This document shows, one piece after another, positions 8,112-15,414 of a stretch of 20,373 nt of DNA. The notes below the pieces were generated by a model. It was not told where the DNA came from. It saw nothing but the letters and a program-made list of their open reading frames with translations, and made no database searches. The DNA comes from Actinotignum timonense (GTDB lineage: Bacteria > Actinomycetota > Actinomycetes > Actinomycetales > Actinomycetaceae), in the NCBI RefSeq assembly GCF_030216305.1, contig NZ_JASOKT010000022.1:1-20373 (forward strand). The letters are read 5' to 3'. Within the stretch, counting starts at the first letter, position 1. Each line of letters begins with the position of its first letter. Made by a program: the position numbers and the translations under genes.

Positions 8112-8129
8112 TATTGAGTTGCCAAAGCA

Positions 8130-8206
<77 letters not shown>

Positions 8207-8213
8207 TGTGATG

Positions 8214-8249
8214 TCCCGCGTCATAGGTCCGCCTGTGACGCGGGATTTT
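8214..8249 (+). terminator. Rho-independent terminator of tRNA-Pro
   Basis: TCCCGCGTCA (8214-8223) pairs perfectly with TGACGCGGGA (8236-8245), followed by TTTT (8246-8249). It begins 7 bp after the encoded CCA. Confidence 0.9.
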
Positions 8250-8820
8250 CTCATATCTCGGTGACACTCACCGCGAAGCGATCCGGAGAAACCCCCGTCA
8301 CAAGAGCGATTATCAGGGCTTACCTGGAAGAGCGGCCGCAGGATGGCCGGCTGGGAGGCATTCCGTACGTCGGGTAGGTCAACACTCCCGCAGCCCCGTA
8401 AAGAAGCGGGTTCTGGTTGCGTGTGAAGGTTTAACAGTGGGTCCGCAACAGGGTGCAAGTTCACGCACTATTTTGGCCGGATTTCTGTTATGGACTTGCA
8501 CTACGCGACCGCAATGGTTCCCAATTTGCATCCTGCGGCATTCCTTCGGCGCTCAGCTTTTCCGGCTGGCGGAGGCGGGGCCGGGTTGTTTTTCCGAGGT
8601 GTACTGCAGATGTTGTACATGCGAAGTACAGCTCCGACAACACATGCCCCCTCGCCAGGTGCTGGTGTGACTGTTGAGGTTCATGATGGCCGATAGCTGC
8701 GCCGTCGTACCAAACCGTAAGGAAACGGGCCCGGAAGGCACGCGAACGCGGGCGGTCGGAACCCAAGACAGGGCCCAACCACCCGCGTCACGCGTTAAAC
8801 GTGAGTATAAAACGTAGAGA
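8250..8820. other. 571-bp gap without a convincing gene, rich in inverted repeats
   Basis: I see no credible coding frame here: the open frames have odd composition, no ribosome binding sites and no family motifs. Structures present are a perfect 6-bp hairpin CGGTGA / TCACCG (8259-8273), GTTGCG / CGCAAC (8416-8421 with 8444-8449), and GTGCAAGT / ACTTGCAC (8453-8460 with 8494-8501, extendable to 11 bp with one G-U). There are also repeated TGTAC / GTACA elements near 8600-8630, and TCACG / CGTGA (8788-8804). It could hold a structured RNA, a regulatory region or the remains of a decayed gene beside the tRNA. Confidence 0.5.
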
Positions 8821-9498
8821 CTAGTGGGCGCGGCGCTGCAAGCGGCCAATCTCCAGGAGCAGTACGGCGCGACCTTCGAGCCGAATCCACCCGCGGGAAA
8901 CGAAATCAGCGAGAGACTTATTGACCGTTTCGCGCGAAGCTCCCACCAGATGCGCGAGTTCTTCCTGCGTGAGATCGTGCGCAACGTACATGCCTTCGGG
9001 GGTGCGCTCACCGAAACGATTGGCTAGGTCGAGCAGCGCCTTCGCCACGCGGCCGGGAACATCGGAGAACACCAGGTCGGCAAGATTCTCATTGGTATTG
9101 CGCAGGCGACGCGCCATTTCACGGAGCATCGACATGGCGAGCGCGGGGTGCTCTTCGATGAAATTCTTCATATCGCGATGCGCGAGGGAAAGCAGATGCG
9201 TCGGCGCGATAGCGGTGACCGTGGAAGAACGAGCCCCCAGGTCAAAGAGCGAAAGTTCTCCGATGATTTCCCCGGGGCCGAGCACGGCGAGCAGGTTTTC
9301 ACGCCCGTCGTCAGACGTGTGACTGAGCTTCACCTTGCCGTCGGTAACAATATAAAGGCGATCACCCTGGTCGCCTTCGTGGAAAAGCGACTCGCCCCGC
9401 TTAAGGGACGTGTCGCTCATCATCGCGCCGAGAGCGGCGAGACTTTCCTCATCCATGTCCTTGAAAAGGGGCACGGTTCGTAAAACGCTGGTATCCAT
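8821..9498 (-). CDS. crp: Crp/Fnr-family cAMP-responsive transcription regulator (Crp/GlxR type)
   Basis: The 225-residue protein closely follows mycobacterial Crp. It has an N-terminal cyclic-nucleotide domain with GDRLYIVTDGKVK (45-57) and the phosphate-binding cassette GELSLFDLGARSS (80-92, Glu81 and Arg90). A C helix (about 110-135) follows, then the family-typical RNTNENLADLVFSDVPGRVAK, and a winged helix-turn-helix with DLTQEELAHLVGASRETVNKSLADF (175-199). It should bind cAMP and control many carbon and respiration genes as a dimer. The start at 9498 is chosen over an in-frame ATG at 9561 because GGAGGAAGG lies 7-8 nt upstream and the length matches the family (224 in M. tuberculosis). 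The longer form would begin upstream of the likely promoter. It lies after the hydrolase gene but has its own promoter. Confidence 0.96.
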   Translation of the reverse strand: MDTSVLRTVPLFKDMDEESLAALGAMMSDTSLKRGESLFHEGDQGDRLYIVTDGKVKLSHTSDDGRENLLAVLGPGEIIGELSLFDLGARSSTVTAIAPTHLLSLAHRDMKNFIEEHPALAMSMLREMARRLRNTNENLADLVFSDVPGRVAKALLDLANRFGERTPEGMYVAHDLTQEELAHLVGASRETVNKSLADFVSRGWIRLEGRAVLLLEIGRLQRRAH

Positions 9499-9522
9499 CT
9501 CTAGCCTTCCTCCGATGTATTC

Positions 9523-9551
9523 AGAATATTCCTGAAGTAGTCTCATGTCAC
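9523..9551 (-). promoter_or_regulatory. crp promoter
   Basis: On the minus strand GTGACA (9551-9546, five of six matches to TTGACA) and TATTCT (9528-9523) are separated by exactly 17 bp. Transcription would begin near 9516, leaving a leader of about 18 nt that contains the ribosome binding site. Confidence 0.6.
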
Positions 9552-9577
9552 ATTTTGCCATTATTCACGGAAAATGT
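9550..9577. promoter_or_regulatory. Inverted repeat ACATTTT-N14-AAAATGT upstream of crp
   Basis: A perfect 7-bp inverted repeat (9550-9556 and 9571-9577) overlaps the -35 box by two bases. Its position suits an activator or repressor. It is not the TGTGA-N6-TCACA palindrome of Crp, so autoregulation by Crp is not directly supported, although one TGTGA half-site overlaps the -35. Confidence 0.4.
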
Positions 9578-9610
9578 CTCATACCTGGGCTGTATATGTC
9601 TAGCGGCGGC

Positions 9611-10546
9611 CTAGCGCCGTGCGGACCTTTCAAGCTGGGAAAGGAAATCCAGCACGATATTCGTAAATTCACGCGGGGACTCTTCGGGGATAAAATGCCC
9701 GGCGCCCGGCACGGCGATGAGCCGGTAGGAGCCGGTGGCGAAAGAACGGTCATCCGCCCAGGCCCGTTCATTAATCATGCGATCAGCCAGGCCGCGCACC
9801 GCCCAGACAGGTGCGTCCACGGGAGTGGAGAGGATATCGCGCCAGGCCTTCCCGGAGGGGCGGCGCCGCCACGTGGCGGTCCAGCGTAATTGTTCAACGG
9901 CGCTCGCCGCGGCTTCCGGGAGCCGCATCGCAGCGGCGTACTGTTCGGACTCCTCCGCCGCGCCGTGGCTGTGCGGGGCGGACCATTCCAGGAGCAAACG
10001 GCGCATATTGCGCACATCCCCGAGCGCGCGCGGGGAGCGATTCCCCAACCGCGAGGTGAGTAAACCGAGCAGGCCGCGCGGGCGGATACCACGCCCAAAA
10101 TGCCGCAGCCCGAGCGGGTGTGGGCTGGCCACCGTCACGAGTCCGGTAATAATATCGGGGGCCATCGCCGCCGCCGCCCACCCGAGGGCCACATTGGAGC
10201 CGGCCGCCACGATCACCGCCGAGCTTGCTCCCAGGGATTCGGTGAGCGAAATAAGATCCTGGGCGAGTTCCGGCCCGGATTGCACCGACGGAGTTTTATC
10301 GCTTCCACCCACCCCGCGCAGGTCGACGGCGGCAACTTCGTAACCGGCCTGCGCCACGGGTTCGATCTGGTGGCGCCAGGCGTACCAGTATTCCGGGTAA
10401 CTATGCACGAACAGCACCAGCGGGGTGCGAGTCGAGTGACTCCCGGCATAGGCCAGGTGGAATTGCGCACCGTTGGCGGTCACGAGACGATGCTCCCACG
10501 GCCCGGGGATCCAGACGCAGGAATTATCGGCGGGAAGTGAGCTCAT
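9611..10546 (-). CDS. Alpha/beta hydrolase (epoxide hydrolase-like) with altered nucleophile elbow
   Basis: The 311-residue protein has the alpha/beta hydrolase layout. There is an oxyanion-region HSYP (48-51, usually HGxP), VDLRGVGGSD (74-83), a charge-relay acid in AVRGLADRM (Asp255) and a catalytic-type His in VPGAGHFIP (His284). The expected nucleophile elbow (GHDWG-like in epoxide hydrolases, GxSxG in esterases) aligns without gaps to AAGSN (114-118). That puts Gly116 where the nucleophile should be. A neighbouring Ser117 is one residue off. The protein may be inactive, use Ser117, or have another role. The ATG at 10546 has AAGG 6 nt upstream. It lies 25 bp after the membrane protein gene, likely in one operon, and its place beside crp recalls mycobacterial EphE (Rv3670). 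Confidence 0.88.
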   Translation of the reverse strand: MSSLPADNSCVWIPGPWEHRLVTANGAQFHLAYAGSHSTRTPLVLFVHSYPEYWYAWRHQIEPVAQAGYEVAAVDLRGVGGSDKTPSVQSGPELAQDLISLTESLGASSAVIVAAGSNVALGWAAAAMAPDIITGLVTVASPHPLGLRHFGRGIRPRGLLGLLTSRLGNRSPRALGDVRNMRRLLLEWSAPHSHGAAEESEQYAAAMRLPEAAASAVEQLRWTATWRRRPSGKAWRDILSTPVDAPVWAVRGLADRMINERAWADDRSFATGSYRLIAVPGAGHFIPEESPREFTNIVLDFLSQLERSARR

Positions 10547-10571
10547 GCGATACCTTGTTACGCTCCGGTTT

Positions 10572-11969
10572 TTATTCGTCGCCCTCGGGGAGGCGGTATT
10601 CGCGCACCGTGAAAGCCCGGGCGCGCCGCGAACCGAGGGAGCGTGCCCCGTGCGCCGCGAAGCCAATAGTCGCGAGGATCGCGCCCAGCACGATGAACCC
10701 GCCGAAAGCAAGATCGTAGGCGAAATGGTGCACGATATTATCCGTAATCGGCTTGTAGCCGCCGATAAGCGAATCCACCCAGTGCACCCCGCGCAGCGCC
10801 ACAGCGGGAAACGCGAGCCCCACGAAACCGGCGAGCACCAGAGCGCAGCCCCACAGCTGCGCCCCCAGGGAGGAGAGCCGCGCGAGCAGTGCAATAACGA
10901 CGAGCAGGGCGACGCCGCCGGCCATTTCCACCAGCGCCGCCACATTGACCTGGCCTGTTTCTAGCGCGAAGGGGCGAGCCAGGTGCAGGCGTGCCACCGC
11001 GTCCGAAATGAGATACCAGATCAGTGGAAGCAGGAGCAACGTGACCACCGAGGTCCAGATATGGGTCCAGACCCGGCCCTTCGGAGCGTCGGGAATTGGC
11101 TCCACTTCCGCGATGTCTCCCCAGGTGCGCTGATCTTCCAGGCTTTCCTCACGTACGGCCGGAAAGACCGGGCCGTCGAACGCCGCGGCGGGGGCTGCGG
11201 TGGGCGCTGTTGCCGGTTCTGCGGCGGGTGCACCGAGCTCACCGGCCTGCGGGTAGAGCGCGGTTGCGGTTGCTTCCCCGGAGGCGTACGGGTCTGTGTT
11301 GGTGGTGGCGTAGGGATCAACAGCCGCGGTGGCGCTGGATTCCGGGCCTGCGGGCGCTGCGGGAACGGTTGCGGTTACGCCGGCTGCCTGCGCGAGGTTC
11401 GCGTATTCGCGATCCGGAGCGGGGGAGGTTCCCGTGTGGTAGCCATCATCGAAAGCGCCTGCCGCCAGCGATTCAGAAACGGAACGACGACGCGGCGCGG
11501 CTGGCTCCGGGGTGGATTCTTCCGGTGCGAGTGCTTCCGGAGTGGTGGTCCCGGTGGATTCCCCGAGGGAGGCGGCGGGAGTAGCGGTACCGGCGGATTC
11601 CGCACCGGCTGGCTGTTCAGCCTCGCCTTGTTCCGGAGCGGGCTGAGCCGGAGCCGGTTGGTCCGTGGATTCGGGCGTGAGCTCGGGCTGGTGCGCGGAT
11701 TCGCCTTCGGGTTCGTTCACGGCGGTGCTTGCCGGAGCGGAATCACTCAGAGGGGAGGGCTCGCTAGCGGCTTCCGCAGCGGGGGGAGCCGGCGGGAAGG
11801 GAGCGGCGTCGTCGTTCGAAAAAACGGGGGCGGGAGCGGGAGGCTGCGCGGTGGGGAGGTAAGCGGTTTCTTGGTCCGCGAGATGGTCCTCGGCAATGGG
11901 CTCGAGAATATCGTCATCATCCAGTGGCCGGCGCGACGCGGTATTGTACGGGTCATTTGGCGTAGACAT
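10572..11969 (-). CDS. Four-TM membrane protein with long disordered acidic/proline-rich N-terminus
   Basis: I do not recognise this 465-residue protein. Residues 1-290 are Pro, Ala, Glu, Ser and Thr rich with no folded domain visible, and include DPYATTNTDPYAS-like repeats. Four hydrophobic helices follow (about 303-325, 343-364, 369-391 and 417-439), then a basic C-terminal tail (SRRARAFTVREYR). With no signal peptide, the long N-terminal region is most likely cytoplasmic. The ATG at 11969 has AGGGAGG 5 nt upstream, which settles the start. It is the first gene of a minus-strand operon with the hydrolase, and is divergent from the Tad cluster across 270 bp. A membrane protein (Rv3669) also precedes ephE in mycobacteria, but I cannot show homology. 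Confidence 0.85.
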   Translation of the reverse strand: MSTPNDPYNTASRRPLDDDDILEPIAEDHLADQETAYLPTAQPPAPAPVFSNDDAAPFPPAPPAAEAASEPSPLSDSAPASTAVNEPEGESAHQPELTPESTDQPAPAQPAPEQGEAEQPAGAESAGTATPAASLGESTGTTTPEALAPEESTPEPAAPRRRSVSESLAAGAFDDGYHTGTSPAPDREYANLAQAAGVTATVPAAPAGPESSATAAVDPYATTNTDPYASGEATATALYPQAGELGAPAAEPATAPTAAPAAAFDGPVFPAVREESLEDQRTWGDIAEVEPIPDAPKGRVWTHIWTSVVTLLLLPLIWYLISDAVARLHLARPFALETGQVNVAALVEMAGGVALLVVIALLARLSSLGAQLWGCALVLAGFVGLAFPAVALRGVHWVDSLIGGYKPITDNIVHHFAYDLAFGGFIVLGAILATIGFAAHGARSLGSRRARAFTVREYRLPEGDE

Positions 11970-12034
11970 GGGTCCTCCCTTGATAGTTCTTTCTCAAAGA
12001 TATGCCAGAAATCACGCGGATGTGGAGAATTTCG

Positions 12035-12146
12035 GCGGTGTGCCATAAACCGGGCGGTGTGTCACAACGTGGGTGGTGCGGTGCACACCGGGGTGGCCGC
12101 CGGCGCGAGCGGTGTGCCGTAAGCCGGCGGTGTGACGCAAATCGGG
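12035..12146. repeat. Four iteron-like repeats, GCGGTGTG core
   Basis: GCGGTGTG starts at 12035, 12054, 12109 and 12127. Each copy extends to about 19 bp with the consensus GCGGTGTGNCRYAARYCGG. The copies form two pairs with 19-bp and 18-bp spacing, close to two helical turns. A weaker copy (GCGGTGCA) starts at 12078. They lie in the divergent gap between the 4-TM protein gene and ssd. Confidence 0.75.
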
Positions 12147-12151
12147 CGTAC

Positions 12152-12188
12152 GTATCCACAGAACCGTTCGTGTAGGGGCTTATCCACA
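12152..12188 (+). promoter_or_regulatory. Paired TTATCCACA-like boxes upstream of ssd/tad
   Basis: GTATCCACA (12152-12160) and TTATCCACA (12180-12188), both followed by G, are in the same direction with starts 28 bp apart. The second is a perfect match to the E. coli DnaA box. The same arrangement with the same 28-bp spacing occurs upstream of the pilin gene, so this is likely a regulatory site of the Tad cluster. Confidence 0.6.
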
Positions 12189-12239
12189 GCGGCGCACCAC
12201 CCGGCCGCGGAGGTGTGCGAGGCGCGGCAAGCTCGGGGT

Positions 12240-13319
12240 ATGACTTCTTCTCGTGTTTTGTCTCCTGGTGTTTCGGCTGCTGGTGCTGCTGTTTCCGGCG
12301 GTGCTTCGCCCGCGCCCCTCATCTCCGCGGTCCCGCGCGAGCTCGTCTCCCTCATCTGCGAGCATGAGGAGGTTGTGCGGGAGGTGGAGGCGGTCACGGA
12401 GCTGGCCGGAATACAGGTGGCGCGCGGCTCACCGGAGGTAGCTGCGCCGCCGGCCGTTCTCGAATTGGAGGAACTGCCTGCGGCCCTGCCCACGGTTCGC
12501 GCGCGTTTCCACCCGGTGTTGGCCAGCTATTTTCCGCGCGGATCGGTGGTCCTGGAACTCCCGCGCCAAGCCGAAGATCTCCTCGAGCTTGTGCTGGCGG
12601 CCGGGCAAACTCGGCGCGGGCGCATTATCGGGCTTGCCGGGGTGCGCGGCGGACTCGGGGTATCGATGATCACAGCCTGGCTCGCCTCGCTGAGCATTAC
12701 TCGTACCGCCGTGGTGGATGCGGATCCGCTTTCGGCCGGGCTTGAAATTCTCATGGGTTTCCGGGATAAACGCGGGGTGCGCTGGGCGGATATTGCCCAG
12801 GCGGAGGGCACGCTGATCCCGCAGCGGCTCCGGGCGGCCCTGCCCTCGCGCGGGCAGCTGAGCTTGCTGAGCGCGGACGTTCGCGGCGGAGCGCCACCGA
12901 ACGGAGAGTCGGTGCCGCACGCCATTGACGCGCTCTCCCAAGCGAACGACACCACCTATGTGGATCTTCCGCGCAGCTCCTTGCTGCCGGGCACCGGGCC
13001 GGCCAGCTGGCGGGCCTGGTGCGATGCGGTGGTCCTCGTGACTGGGGTAACCGACCGCGATGCTCAGGCCATCCCCAGAATCCTGCGCGACCTGGGGGAG
13101 AACACGCCCGTGGTCATCGCGGCGCGATGCTCCCACAAAGTCGAGGCGCAGGCCTTCGGTGTGGATATTGGCCAGGAGGTGTTCCCGGTGCGGCGCCTGC
13201 GCGGAATGGATGAAGACCTCTCCCACGGCGTTGCGGTGGGTGAGCAGCGCCGCTCCGTTGCGGCGCGTGATATCACGCAGCTCGCCGCGCATCTCGATGC
13301 GGTACTGGCAGGCGGGTAA
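12240..13319 (+). CDS. CpaE/Ssd-like ATPase of the Tad cluster
   Basis: The 359-residue protein belongs to the actinobacterial CpaE-like / septum-site-determining (Ssd, Rv3660c) group, a branch of MinD/ParA ATPases. The N-terminal third (to about 125) resembles a degenerate receiver-like domain. A P-loop-like IGLAGVRGGLGVSMI (130-144) follows, then AVVDADPLSAGLE (157-169), TTYVDLPRS and the terminal VAARDITQLAAHLD. Both lysines of the MinD deviant Walker A are missing (Arg136 and Val141 replace them), so ATP hydrolysis is doubtful. Homologues are thought to place the pilus machine or affect septation. I chose the ATG at 12240 because length and N-terminus match the family; GGGG just upstream is unusually close. 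An upstream in-frame ATG at 12132 would run through the regulatory boxes. tadA follows 11 bp later. Confidence 0.85.
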   Translation: MTSSRVLSPGVSAAGAAVSGGASPAPLISAVPRELVSLICEHEEVVREVEAVTELAGIQVARGSPEVAAPPAVLELEELPAALPTVRARFHPVLASYFPRGSVVLELPRQAEDLLELVLAAGQTRRGRIIGLAGVRGGLGVSMITAWLASLSITRTAVVDADPLSAGLEILMGFRDKRGVRWADIAQAEGTLIPQRLRAALPSRGQLSLLSADVRGGAPPNGESVPHAIDALSQANDTTYVDLPRSSLLPGTGPASWRAWCDAVVLVTGVTDRDAQAIPRILRDLGENTPVVIAARCSHKVEAQAFGVDIGQEVFPVRRLRGMDEDLSHGVAVGEQRRSVAARDITQLAAHLDAVLAGG

Positions 13320-13330
13320 GGGGTGGATAT

Positions 13331-14614
13331 ATGGATAGCCCGCGCGAATTAGGTGTGCTTCGGGCCCGCGGGGTTTTAGCCGGTGCCCGCGGAAAACTGG
13401 CCGGTGCCCGCGCGGATGAGATACGCAACCGCGGGGGTGTGGCCGGGACCCGCGCGGGTGTGGCCCGCAACCGCGGTGACCTGGCCCGTACCCGCAGGGA
13501 ATTAGCCCGCGGCGTCAGTGTGCCCAAGGTGCTCTCCGCGGTGGCGCCCCACGCGATAGAAATCAAACATGTGCTGGGAGCGGCCCGCGATATTAACGCG
13601 GTGGCCCGCGGCTGGGGCCCGCACCTGCGGCGCGTGATTGAGGACCCTACCGTCACCGATATTTTAATCAACGGTGGCACCGGGGTATGGCTGGATCGCG
13701 GAACCGGACTGGAACGTGACGAAGCCTTGAGCGCCCTGCTTTCCGACGCGGGGGAGGTGCGCGCACTCGCGGTGCGTTTAGCTGCCAGCGCCGGCCAACG
13801 TTTGGACGACGCCGCCCCTATCGCCGACGGCACCTTCTCCAATGGAACGCGCCTGCACGCGGTCCTCGCCCCACTGGCCGCAGAAGGTGCCGCTATCTCA
13901 CTGCGTACCCAACGGGCCCGCACTTTCACGCTCGCCGAGCTCGAGGCTGCCGGCACGTTTCCTGCTGCCCTCACCCCGGTATTGACAGCCCTGGTGGAGC
14001 GGCGTGCCAATGTTATGGTGGCCGGAGCTACCGGCTCGGGGAAAACCACATTATTGGCATCCCTGCTCAGCTGCGTACCGGCCACCGAACGGCTCATCAT
14101 TATTGAGGAAGCCGCGGAATTACGCCCCGCGCATCCTCATGTGCTGCACCTGCAAATCCGGCGCCCCAATGTGGAAGGCCACGGCGAAATCACCATGAGC
14201 CAATTGGTGCGGGCCGCCTTGCGGATGCGCCCGGATCGAATAGTGGTGGGGGAGTGCCGCGGTGAAGAAGTGCGGGAGGTTCTCACCGCCCTCAATACCG
14301 GGCACGAAGGCGGATGGGCCACCATCCACGCCAATTCGGCACGCGATGTTCCCGCCCGGCTCGTGGCCCTCGGGGCACTGGCCGGAATGTCTGCCGCGGT
14401 GGTTGCCGCCCAAGCGGTAGCGGCCCTCGACGCCATTATTTCCATCGAGCGCCACGGGCCGACCCGGCGCATCACCCACGTGGCTATCCTCCACAGCCGC
14501 AATGGCGAGCTTGAGGCTCTGGATGCTTTGACGATCGGGGCTGACGGCACCATCCGTGCCGGTCCCGGGTGGGCCACCCTGGGCCCGCGACTAGGGCTGG
14601 AGGGAACATGGTAA
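13331..14614 (+). CDS. tadA: TadA-type pilus assembly ATPase (CpaF family)
   Basis: The 427-residue secretion ATPase powers pilin assembly from the cytoplasmic face. It has the Walker A GATGSGKT (232-239), the Asp box IIIEEAAEL, the Walker B DRIVVGECRGEE, and the His box GGWATIHANS, all intact. The preceding VIEDPTVTDILINGG is the typical N-terminal domain motif. Residues 7-62 are eight seven-residue repeats (such as GVLAGAR, GKLAGAR, GDLARTR), encoded by a 21-bp minisatellite and not typical of the family. The ATG at 13331 has AAGGGGTGG about 5 nt upstream. A later start after the repeats is possible, but no good ribosome binding site is seen there. The gene overlaps tadB by 7 bp, so translation is likely coupled. 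Confidence 0.95.
   Translation: MDSPRELGVLRARGVLAGARGKLAGARADEIRNRGGVAGTRAGVARNRGDLARTRRELARGVSVPKVLSAVAPHAIEIKHVLGAARDINAVARGWGPHLRRVIEDPTVTDILINGGTGVWLDRGTGLERDEALSALLSDAGEVRALAVRLAASAGQRLDDAAPIADGTFSNGTRLHAVLAPLAAEGAAISLRTQRARTFTLAELEAAGTFPAALTPVLTALVERRANVMVAGATGSGKTTLLASLLSCVPATERLIIIEEAAELRPAHPHVLHLQIRRPNVEGHGEITMSQLVRAALRMRPDRIVVGECRGEEVREVLTALNTGHEGGWATIHANSARDVPARLVALGALAGMSAAVVAAQAVAALDAIISIERHGPTRRITHVAILHSRNGELEALDALTIGADGTIRAGPGWATLGPRLGLEGTW
13349..13516 (+). repeat. Eight imperfect 21-bp in-frame repeats at the tadA 5' end
   Basis: Units start at 13349, 13370, 13391, 13412, 13433, 13454, 13475 and 13496. Nearly all end in CCCGC or ACCGC. They encode heptapeptides of the form G-x-(L/V)-A-(G/R)-x-R. 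An amphipathic, Arg-rich helix is likely. Confidence 0.85.
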
Positions 14615-15414
14615 TGCTGGTTATTCTCGGAATCTTGCTGAGCGTATACGCGTACGCGGGCCTGCCCCGGCGCCGAGCTCATGCAAGCCGGCCGCGGGGC
14701 CGCGCTCGTGGTACGCCACGTCGCTTGATGCGCTCGCCGGGCAGCACATCGCCCGGGCGCGGGGTGCTGCGTAGAAAAATGCGCGCTTCCCCGCCTAGTT
14801 TCGACGCCGGCCTGCTCGCGGTGGAAGTCGCGGCTCGCATTGATTCGGGTGCCGATCACCGCCGCGCCTGGCTCGCCGCACTCGCCCGTTTCCAGCCGCG
14901 TATAGAAAATGCGGCACTCGGGGGCGCACTCGGTGGCGCGGGCGATTCTAGGAGCGGGCCCGGGAGCGAACCCCGGGGCGACCCCACCGGCCAGATCGAC
15001 GACGTGGGAGTTCCCGTGCTCCTGCGAGAACTATGGGAGCGGGCGCCCCGAAATCCGCGCCGCGCCCGAGGCCTCCTCGGCATCCCCGCACTTATCGCGG
15101 TATGCCGCCTCACCCACCACACCGGCGCCTCGGCCGCCCGCATCCTCGAGAACTGCGCGGCAGCGCTCTCCGAATCCAGTGATGCGCTCGGCGAGCGCCG
15201 CATCGCCCTAGCCGGCCCGCGTTCAGCCGTGAAAATGCTGGCCGCCATGCCGTTATTCGGCATGCTCCTCGGCTCATTTTTCGGAGGTAATCCCGTGACT
15301 TTCCTTGTTGGCACCCTCATCGGGCGGTGCTGCCTTGCCCTCGCGCTCATCTGCGAAGTGGCCGGGATCCTATGGATGCGCCGCCTCGTACGGAAAGCCG
15401 AACAATGGGGCTAG
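14608..15414 (+). CDS. tadB: TadB-like inner-membrane platform protein
   Basis: The 268-residue protein belongs to the type II secretion F (GspF/TadB) family, the membrane platform on which TadA acts. A first membrane helix (about 2-17) precedes a basic Arg-rich linker. Next come the cytoplasmic helical domain (ASPPSFDAGLLAVEVAARIDSGADHRRAWLAA, then RLTHHTGASAARILENCAAAL, typical of the family) and two C-terminal membrane helices (near 205-255). The length is close to Rv3658c. The ATG at 14608 lies 3 nt after GGAGGG; a second ATG at 14614, 9 nt from the same site and overlapping the tadA stop as TAATG, is equally possible. It overlaps tadC by 10 bp. A Gly-rich insert near 110-130 is unusual. 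Confidence 0.85.
   Translation: MVMLVILGILLSVYAYAGLPRRRAHASRPRGRARGTPRRLMRSPGSTSPGRGVLRRKMRASPPSFDAGLLAVEVAARIDSGADHRRAWLAALARFQPRIENAALGGALGGAGDSRSGPGSEPRGDPTGQIDDVGVPVLLRELWERAPRNPRRARGLLGIPALIAVCRLTHHTGASAARILENCAAALSESSDALGERRIALAGPRSAVKMLAAMPLFGMLLGSFFGGNPVTFLVGTLIGRCCLALALICEVAGILWMRRLVRKAEQWG

Noticed and set aside
8718..8760. Possible signal recognition particle RNA (CCCGGAAGGC resembles its conserved loop)
   Set aside because: The flanking sequence lacks the conserved GTCAGG and AGCAG parts and the expected stem.
8437..8778. Small open frames in the tRNA-crp gap
   Set aside because: Overlapping on both strands, odd composition, no ribosome binding sites and no recognisable motifs.
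8207..8820. Prophage or island attachment site beside tRNA-Pro
   Set aside because: No duplicate of the tRNA 3' end, no integrase and no mobile genes are present in the gap.
10983..12122. Long open frame (379 codons) on the plus strand
   Set aside because: It lies opposite the 4-TM protein gene, is extremely Gly/Arg/Cys rich, and has no ribosome binding site or motif. The minus frame has AGGGAGG and clear membrane helices.
12035..12189. Replication origin
   Set aside because: Iteron-like repeats and DnaA-like boxes are present, but there is no rep, dnaA or AT-rich unwinding region, and the same boxes occur upstream of the pilin gene, which points to gene regulation.
12429..13292. Minus-strand open frame opposite ssd
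   Set aside because: High-GC shadow frame; the plus strand matches the CpaE-like family.
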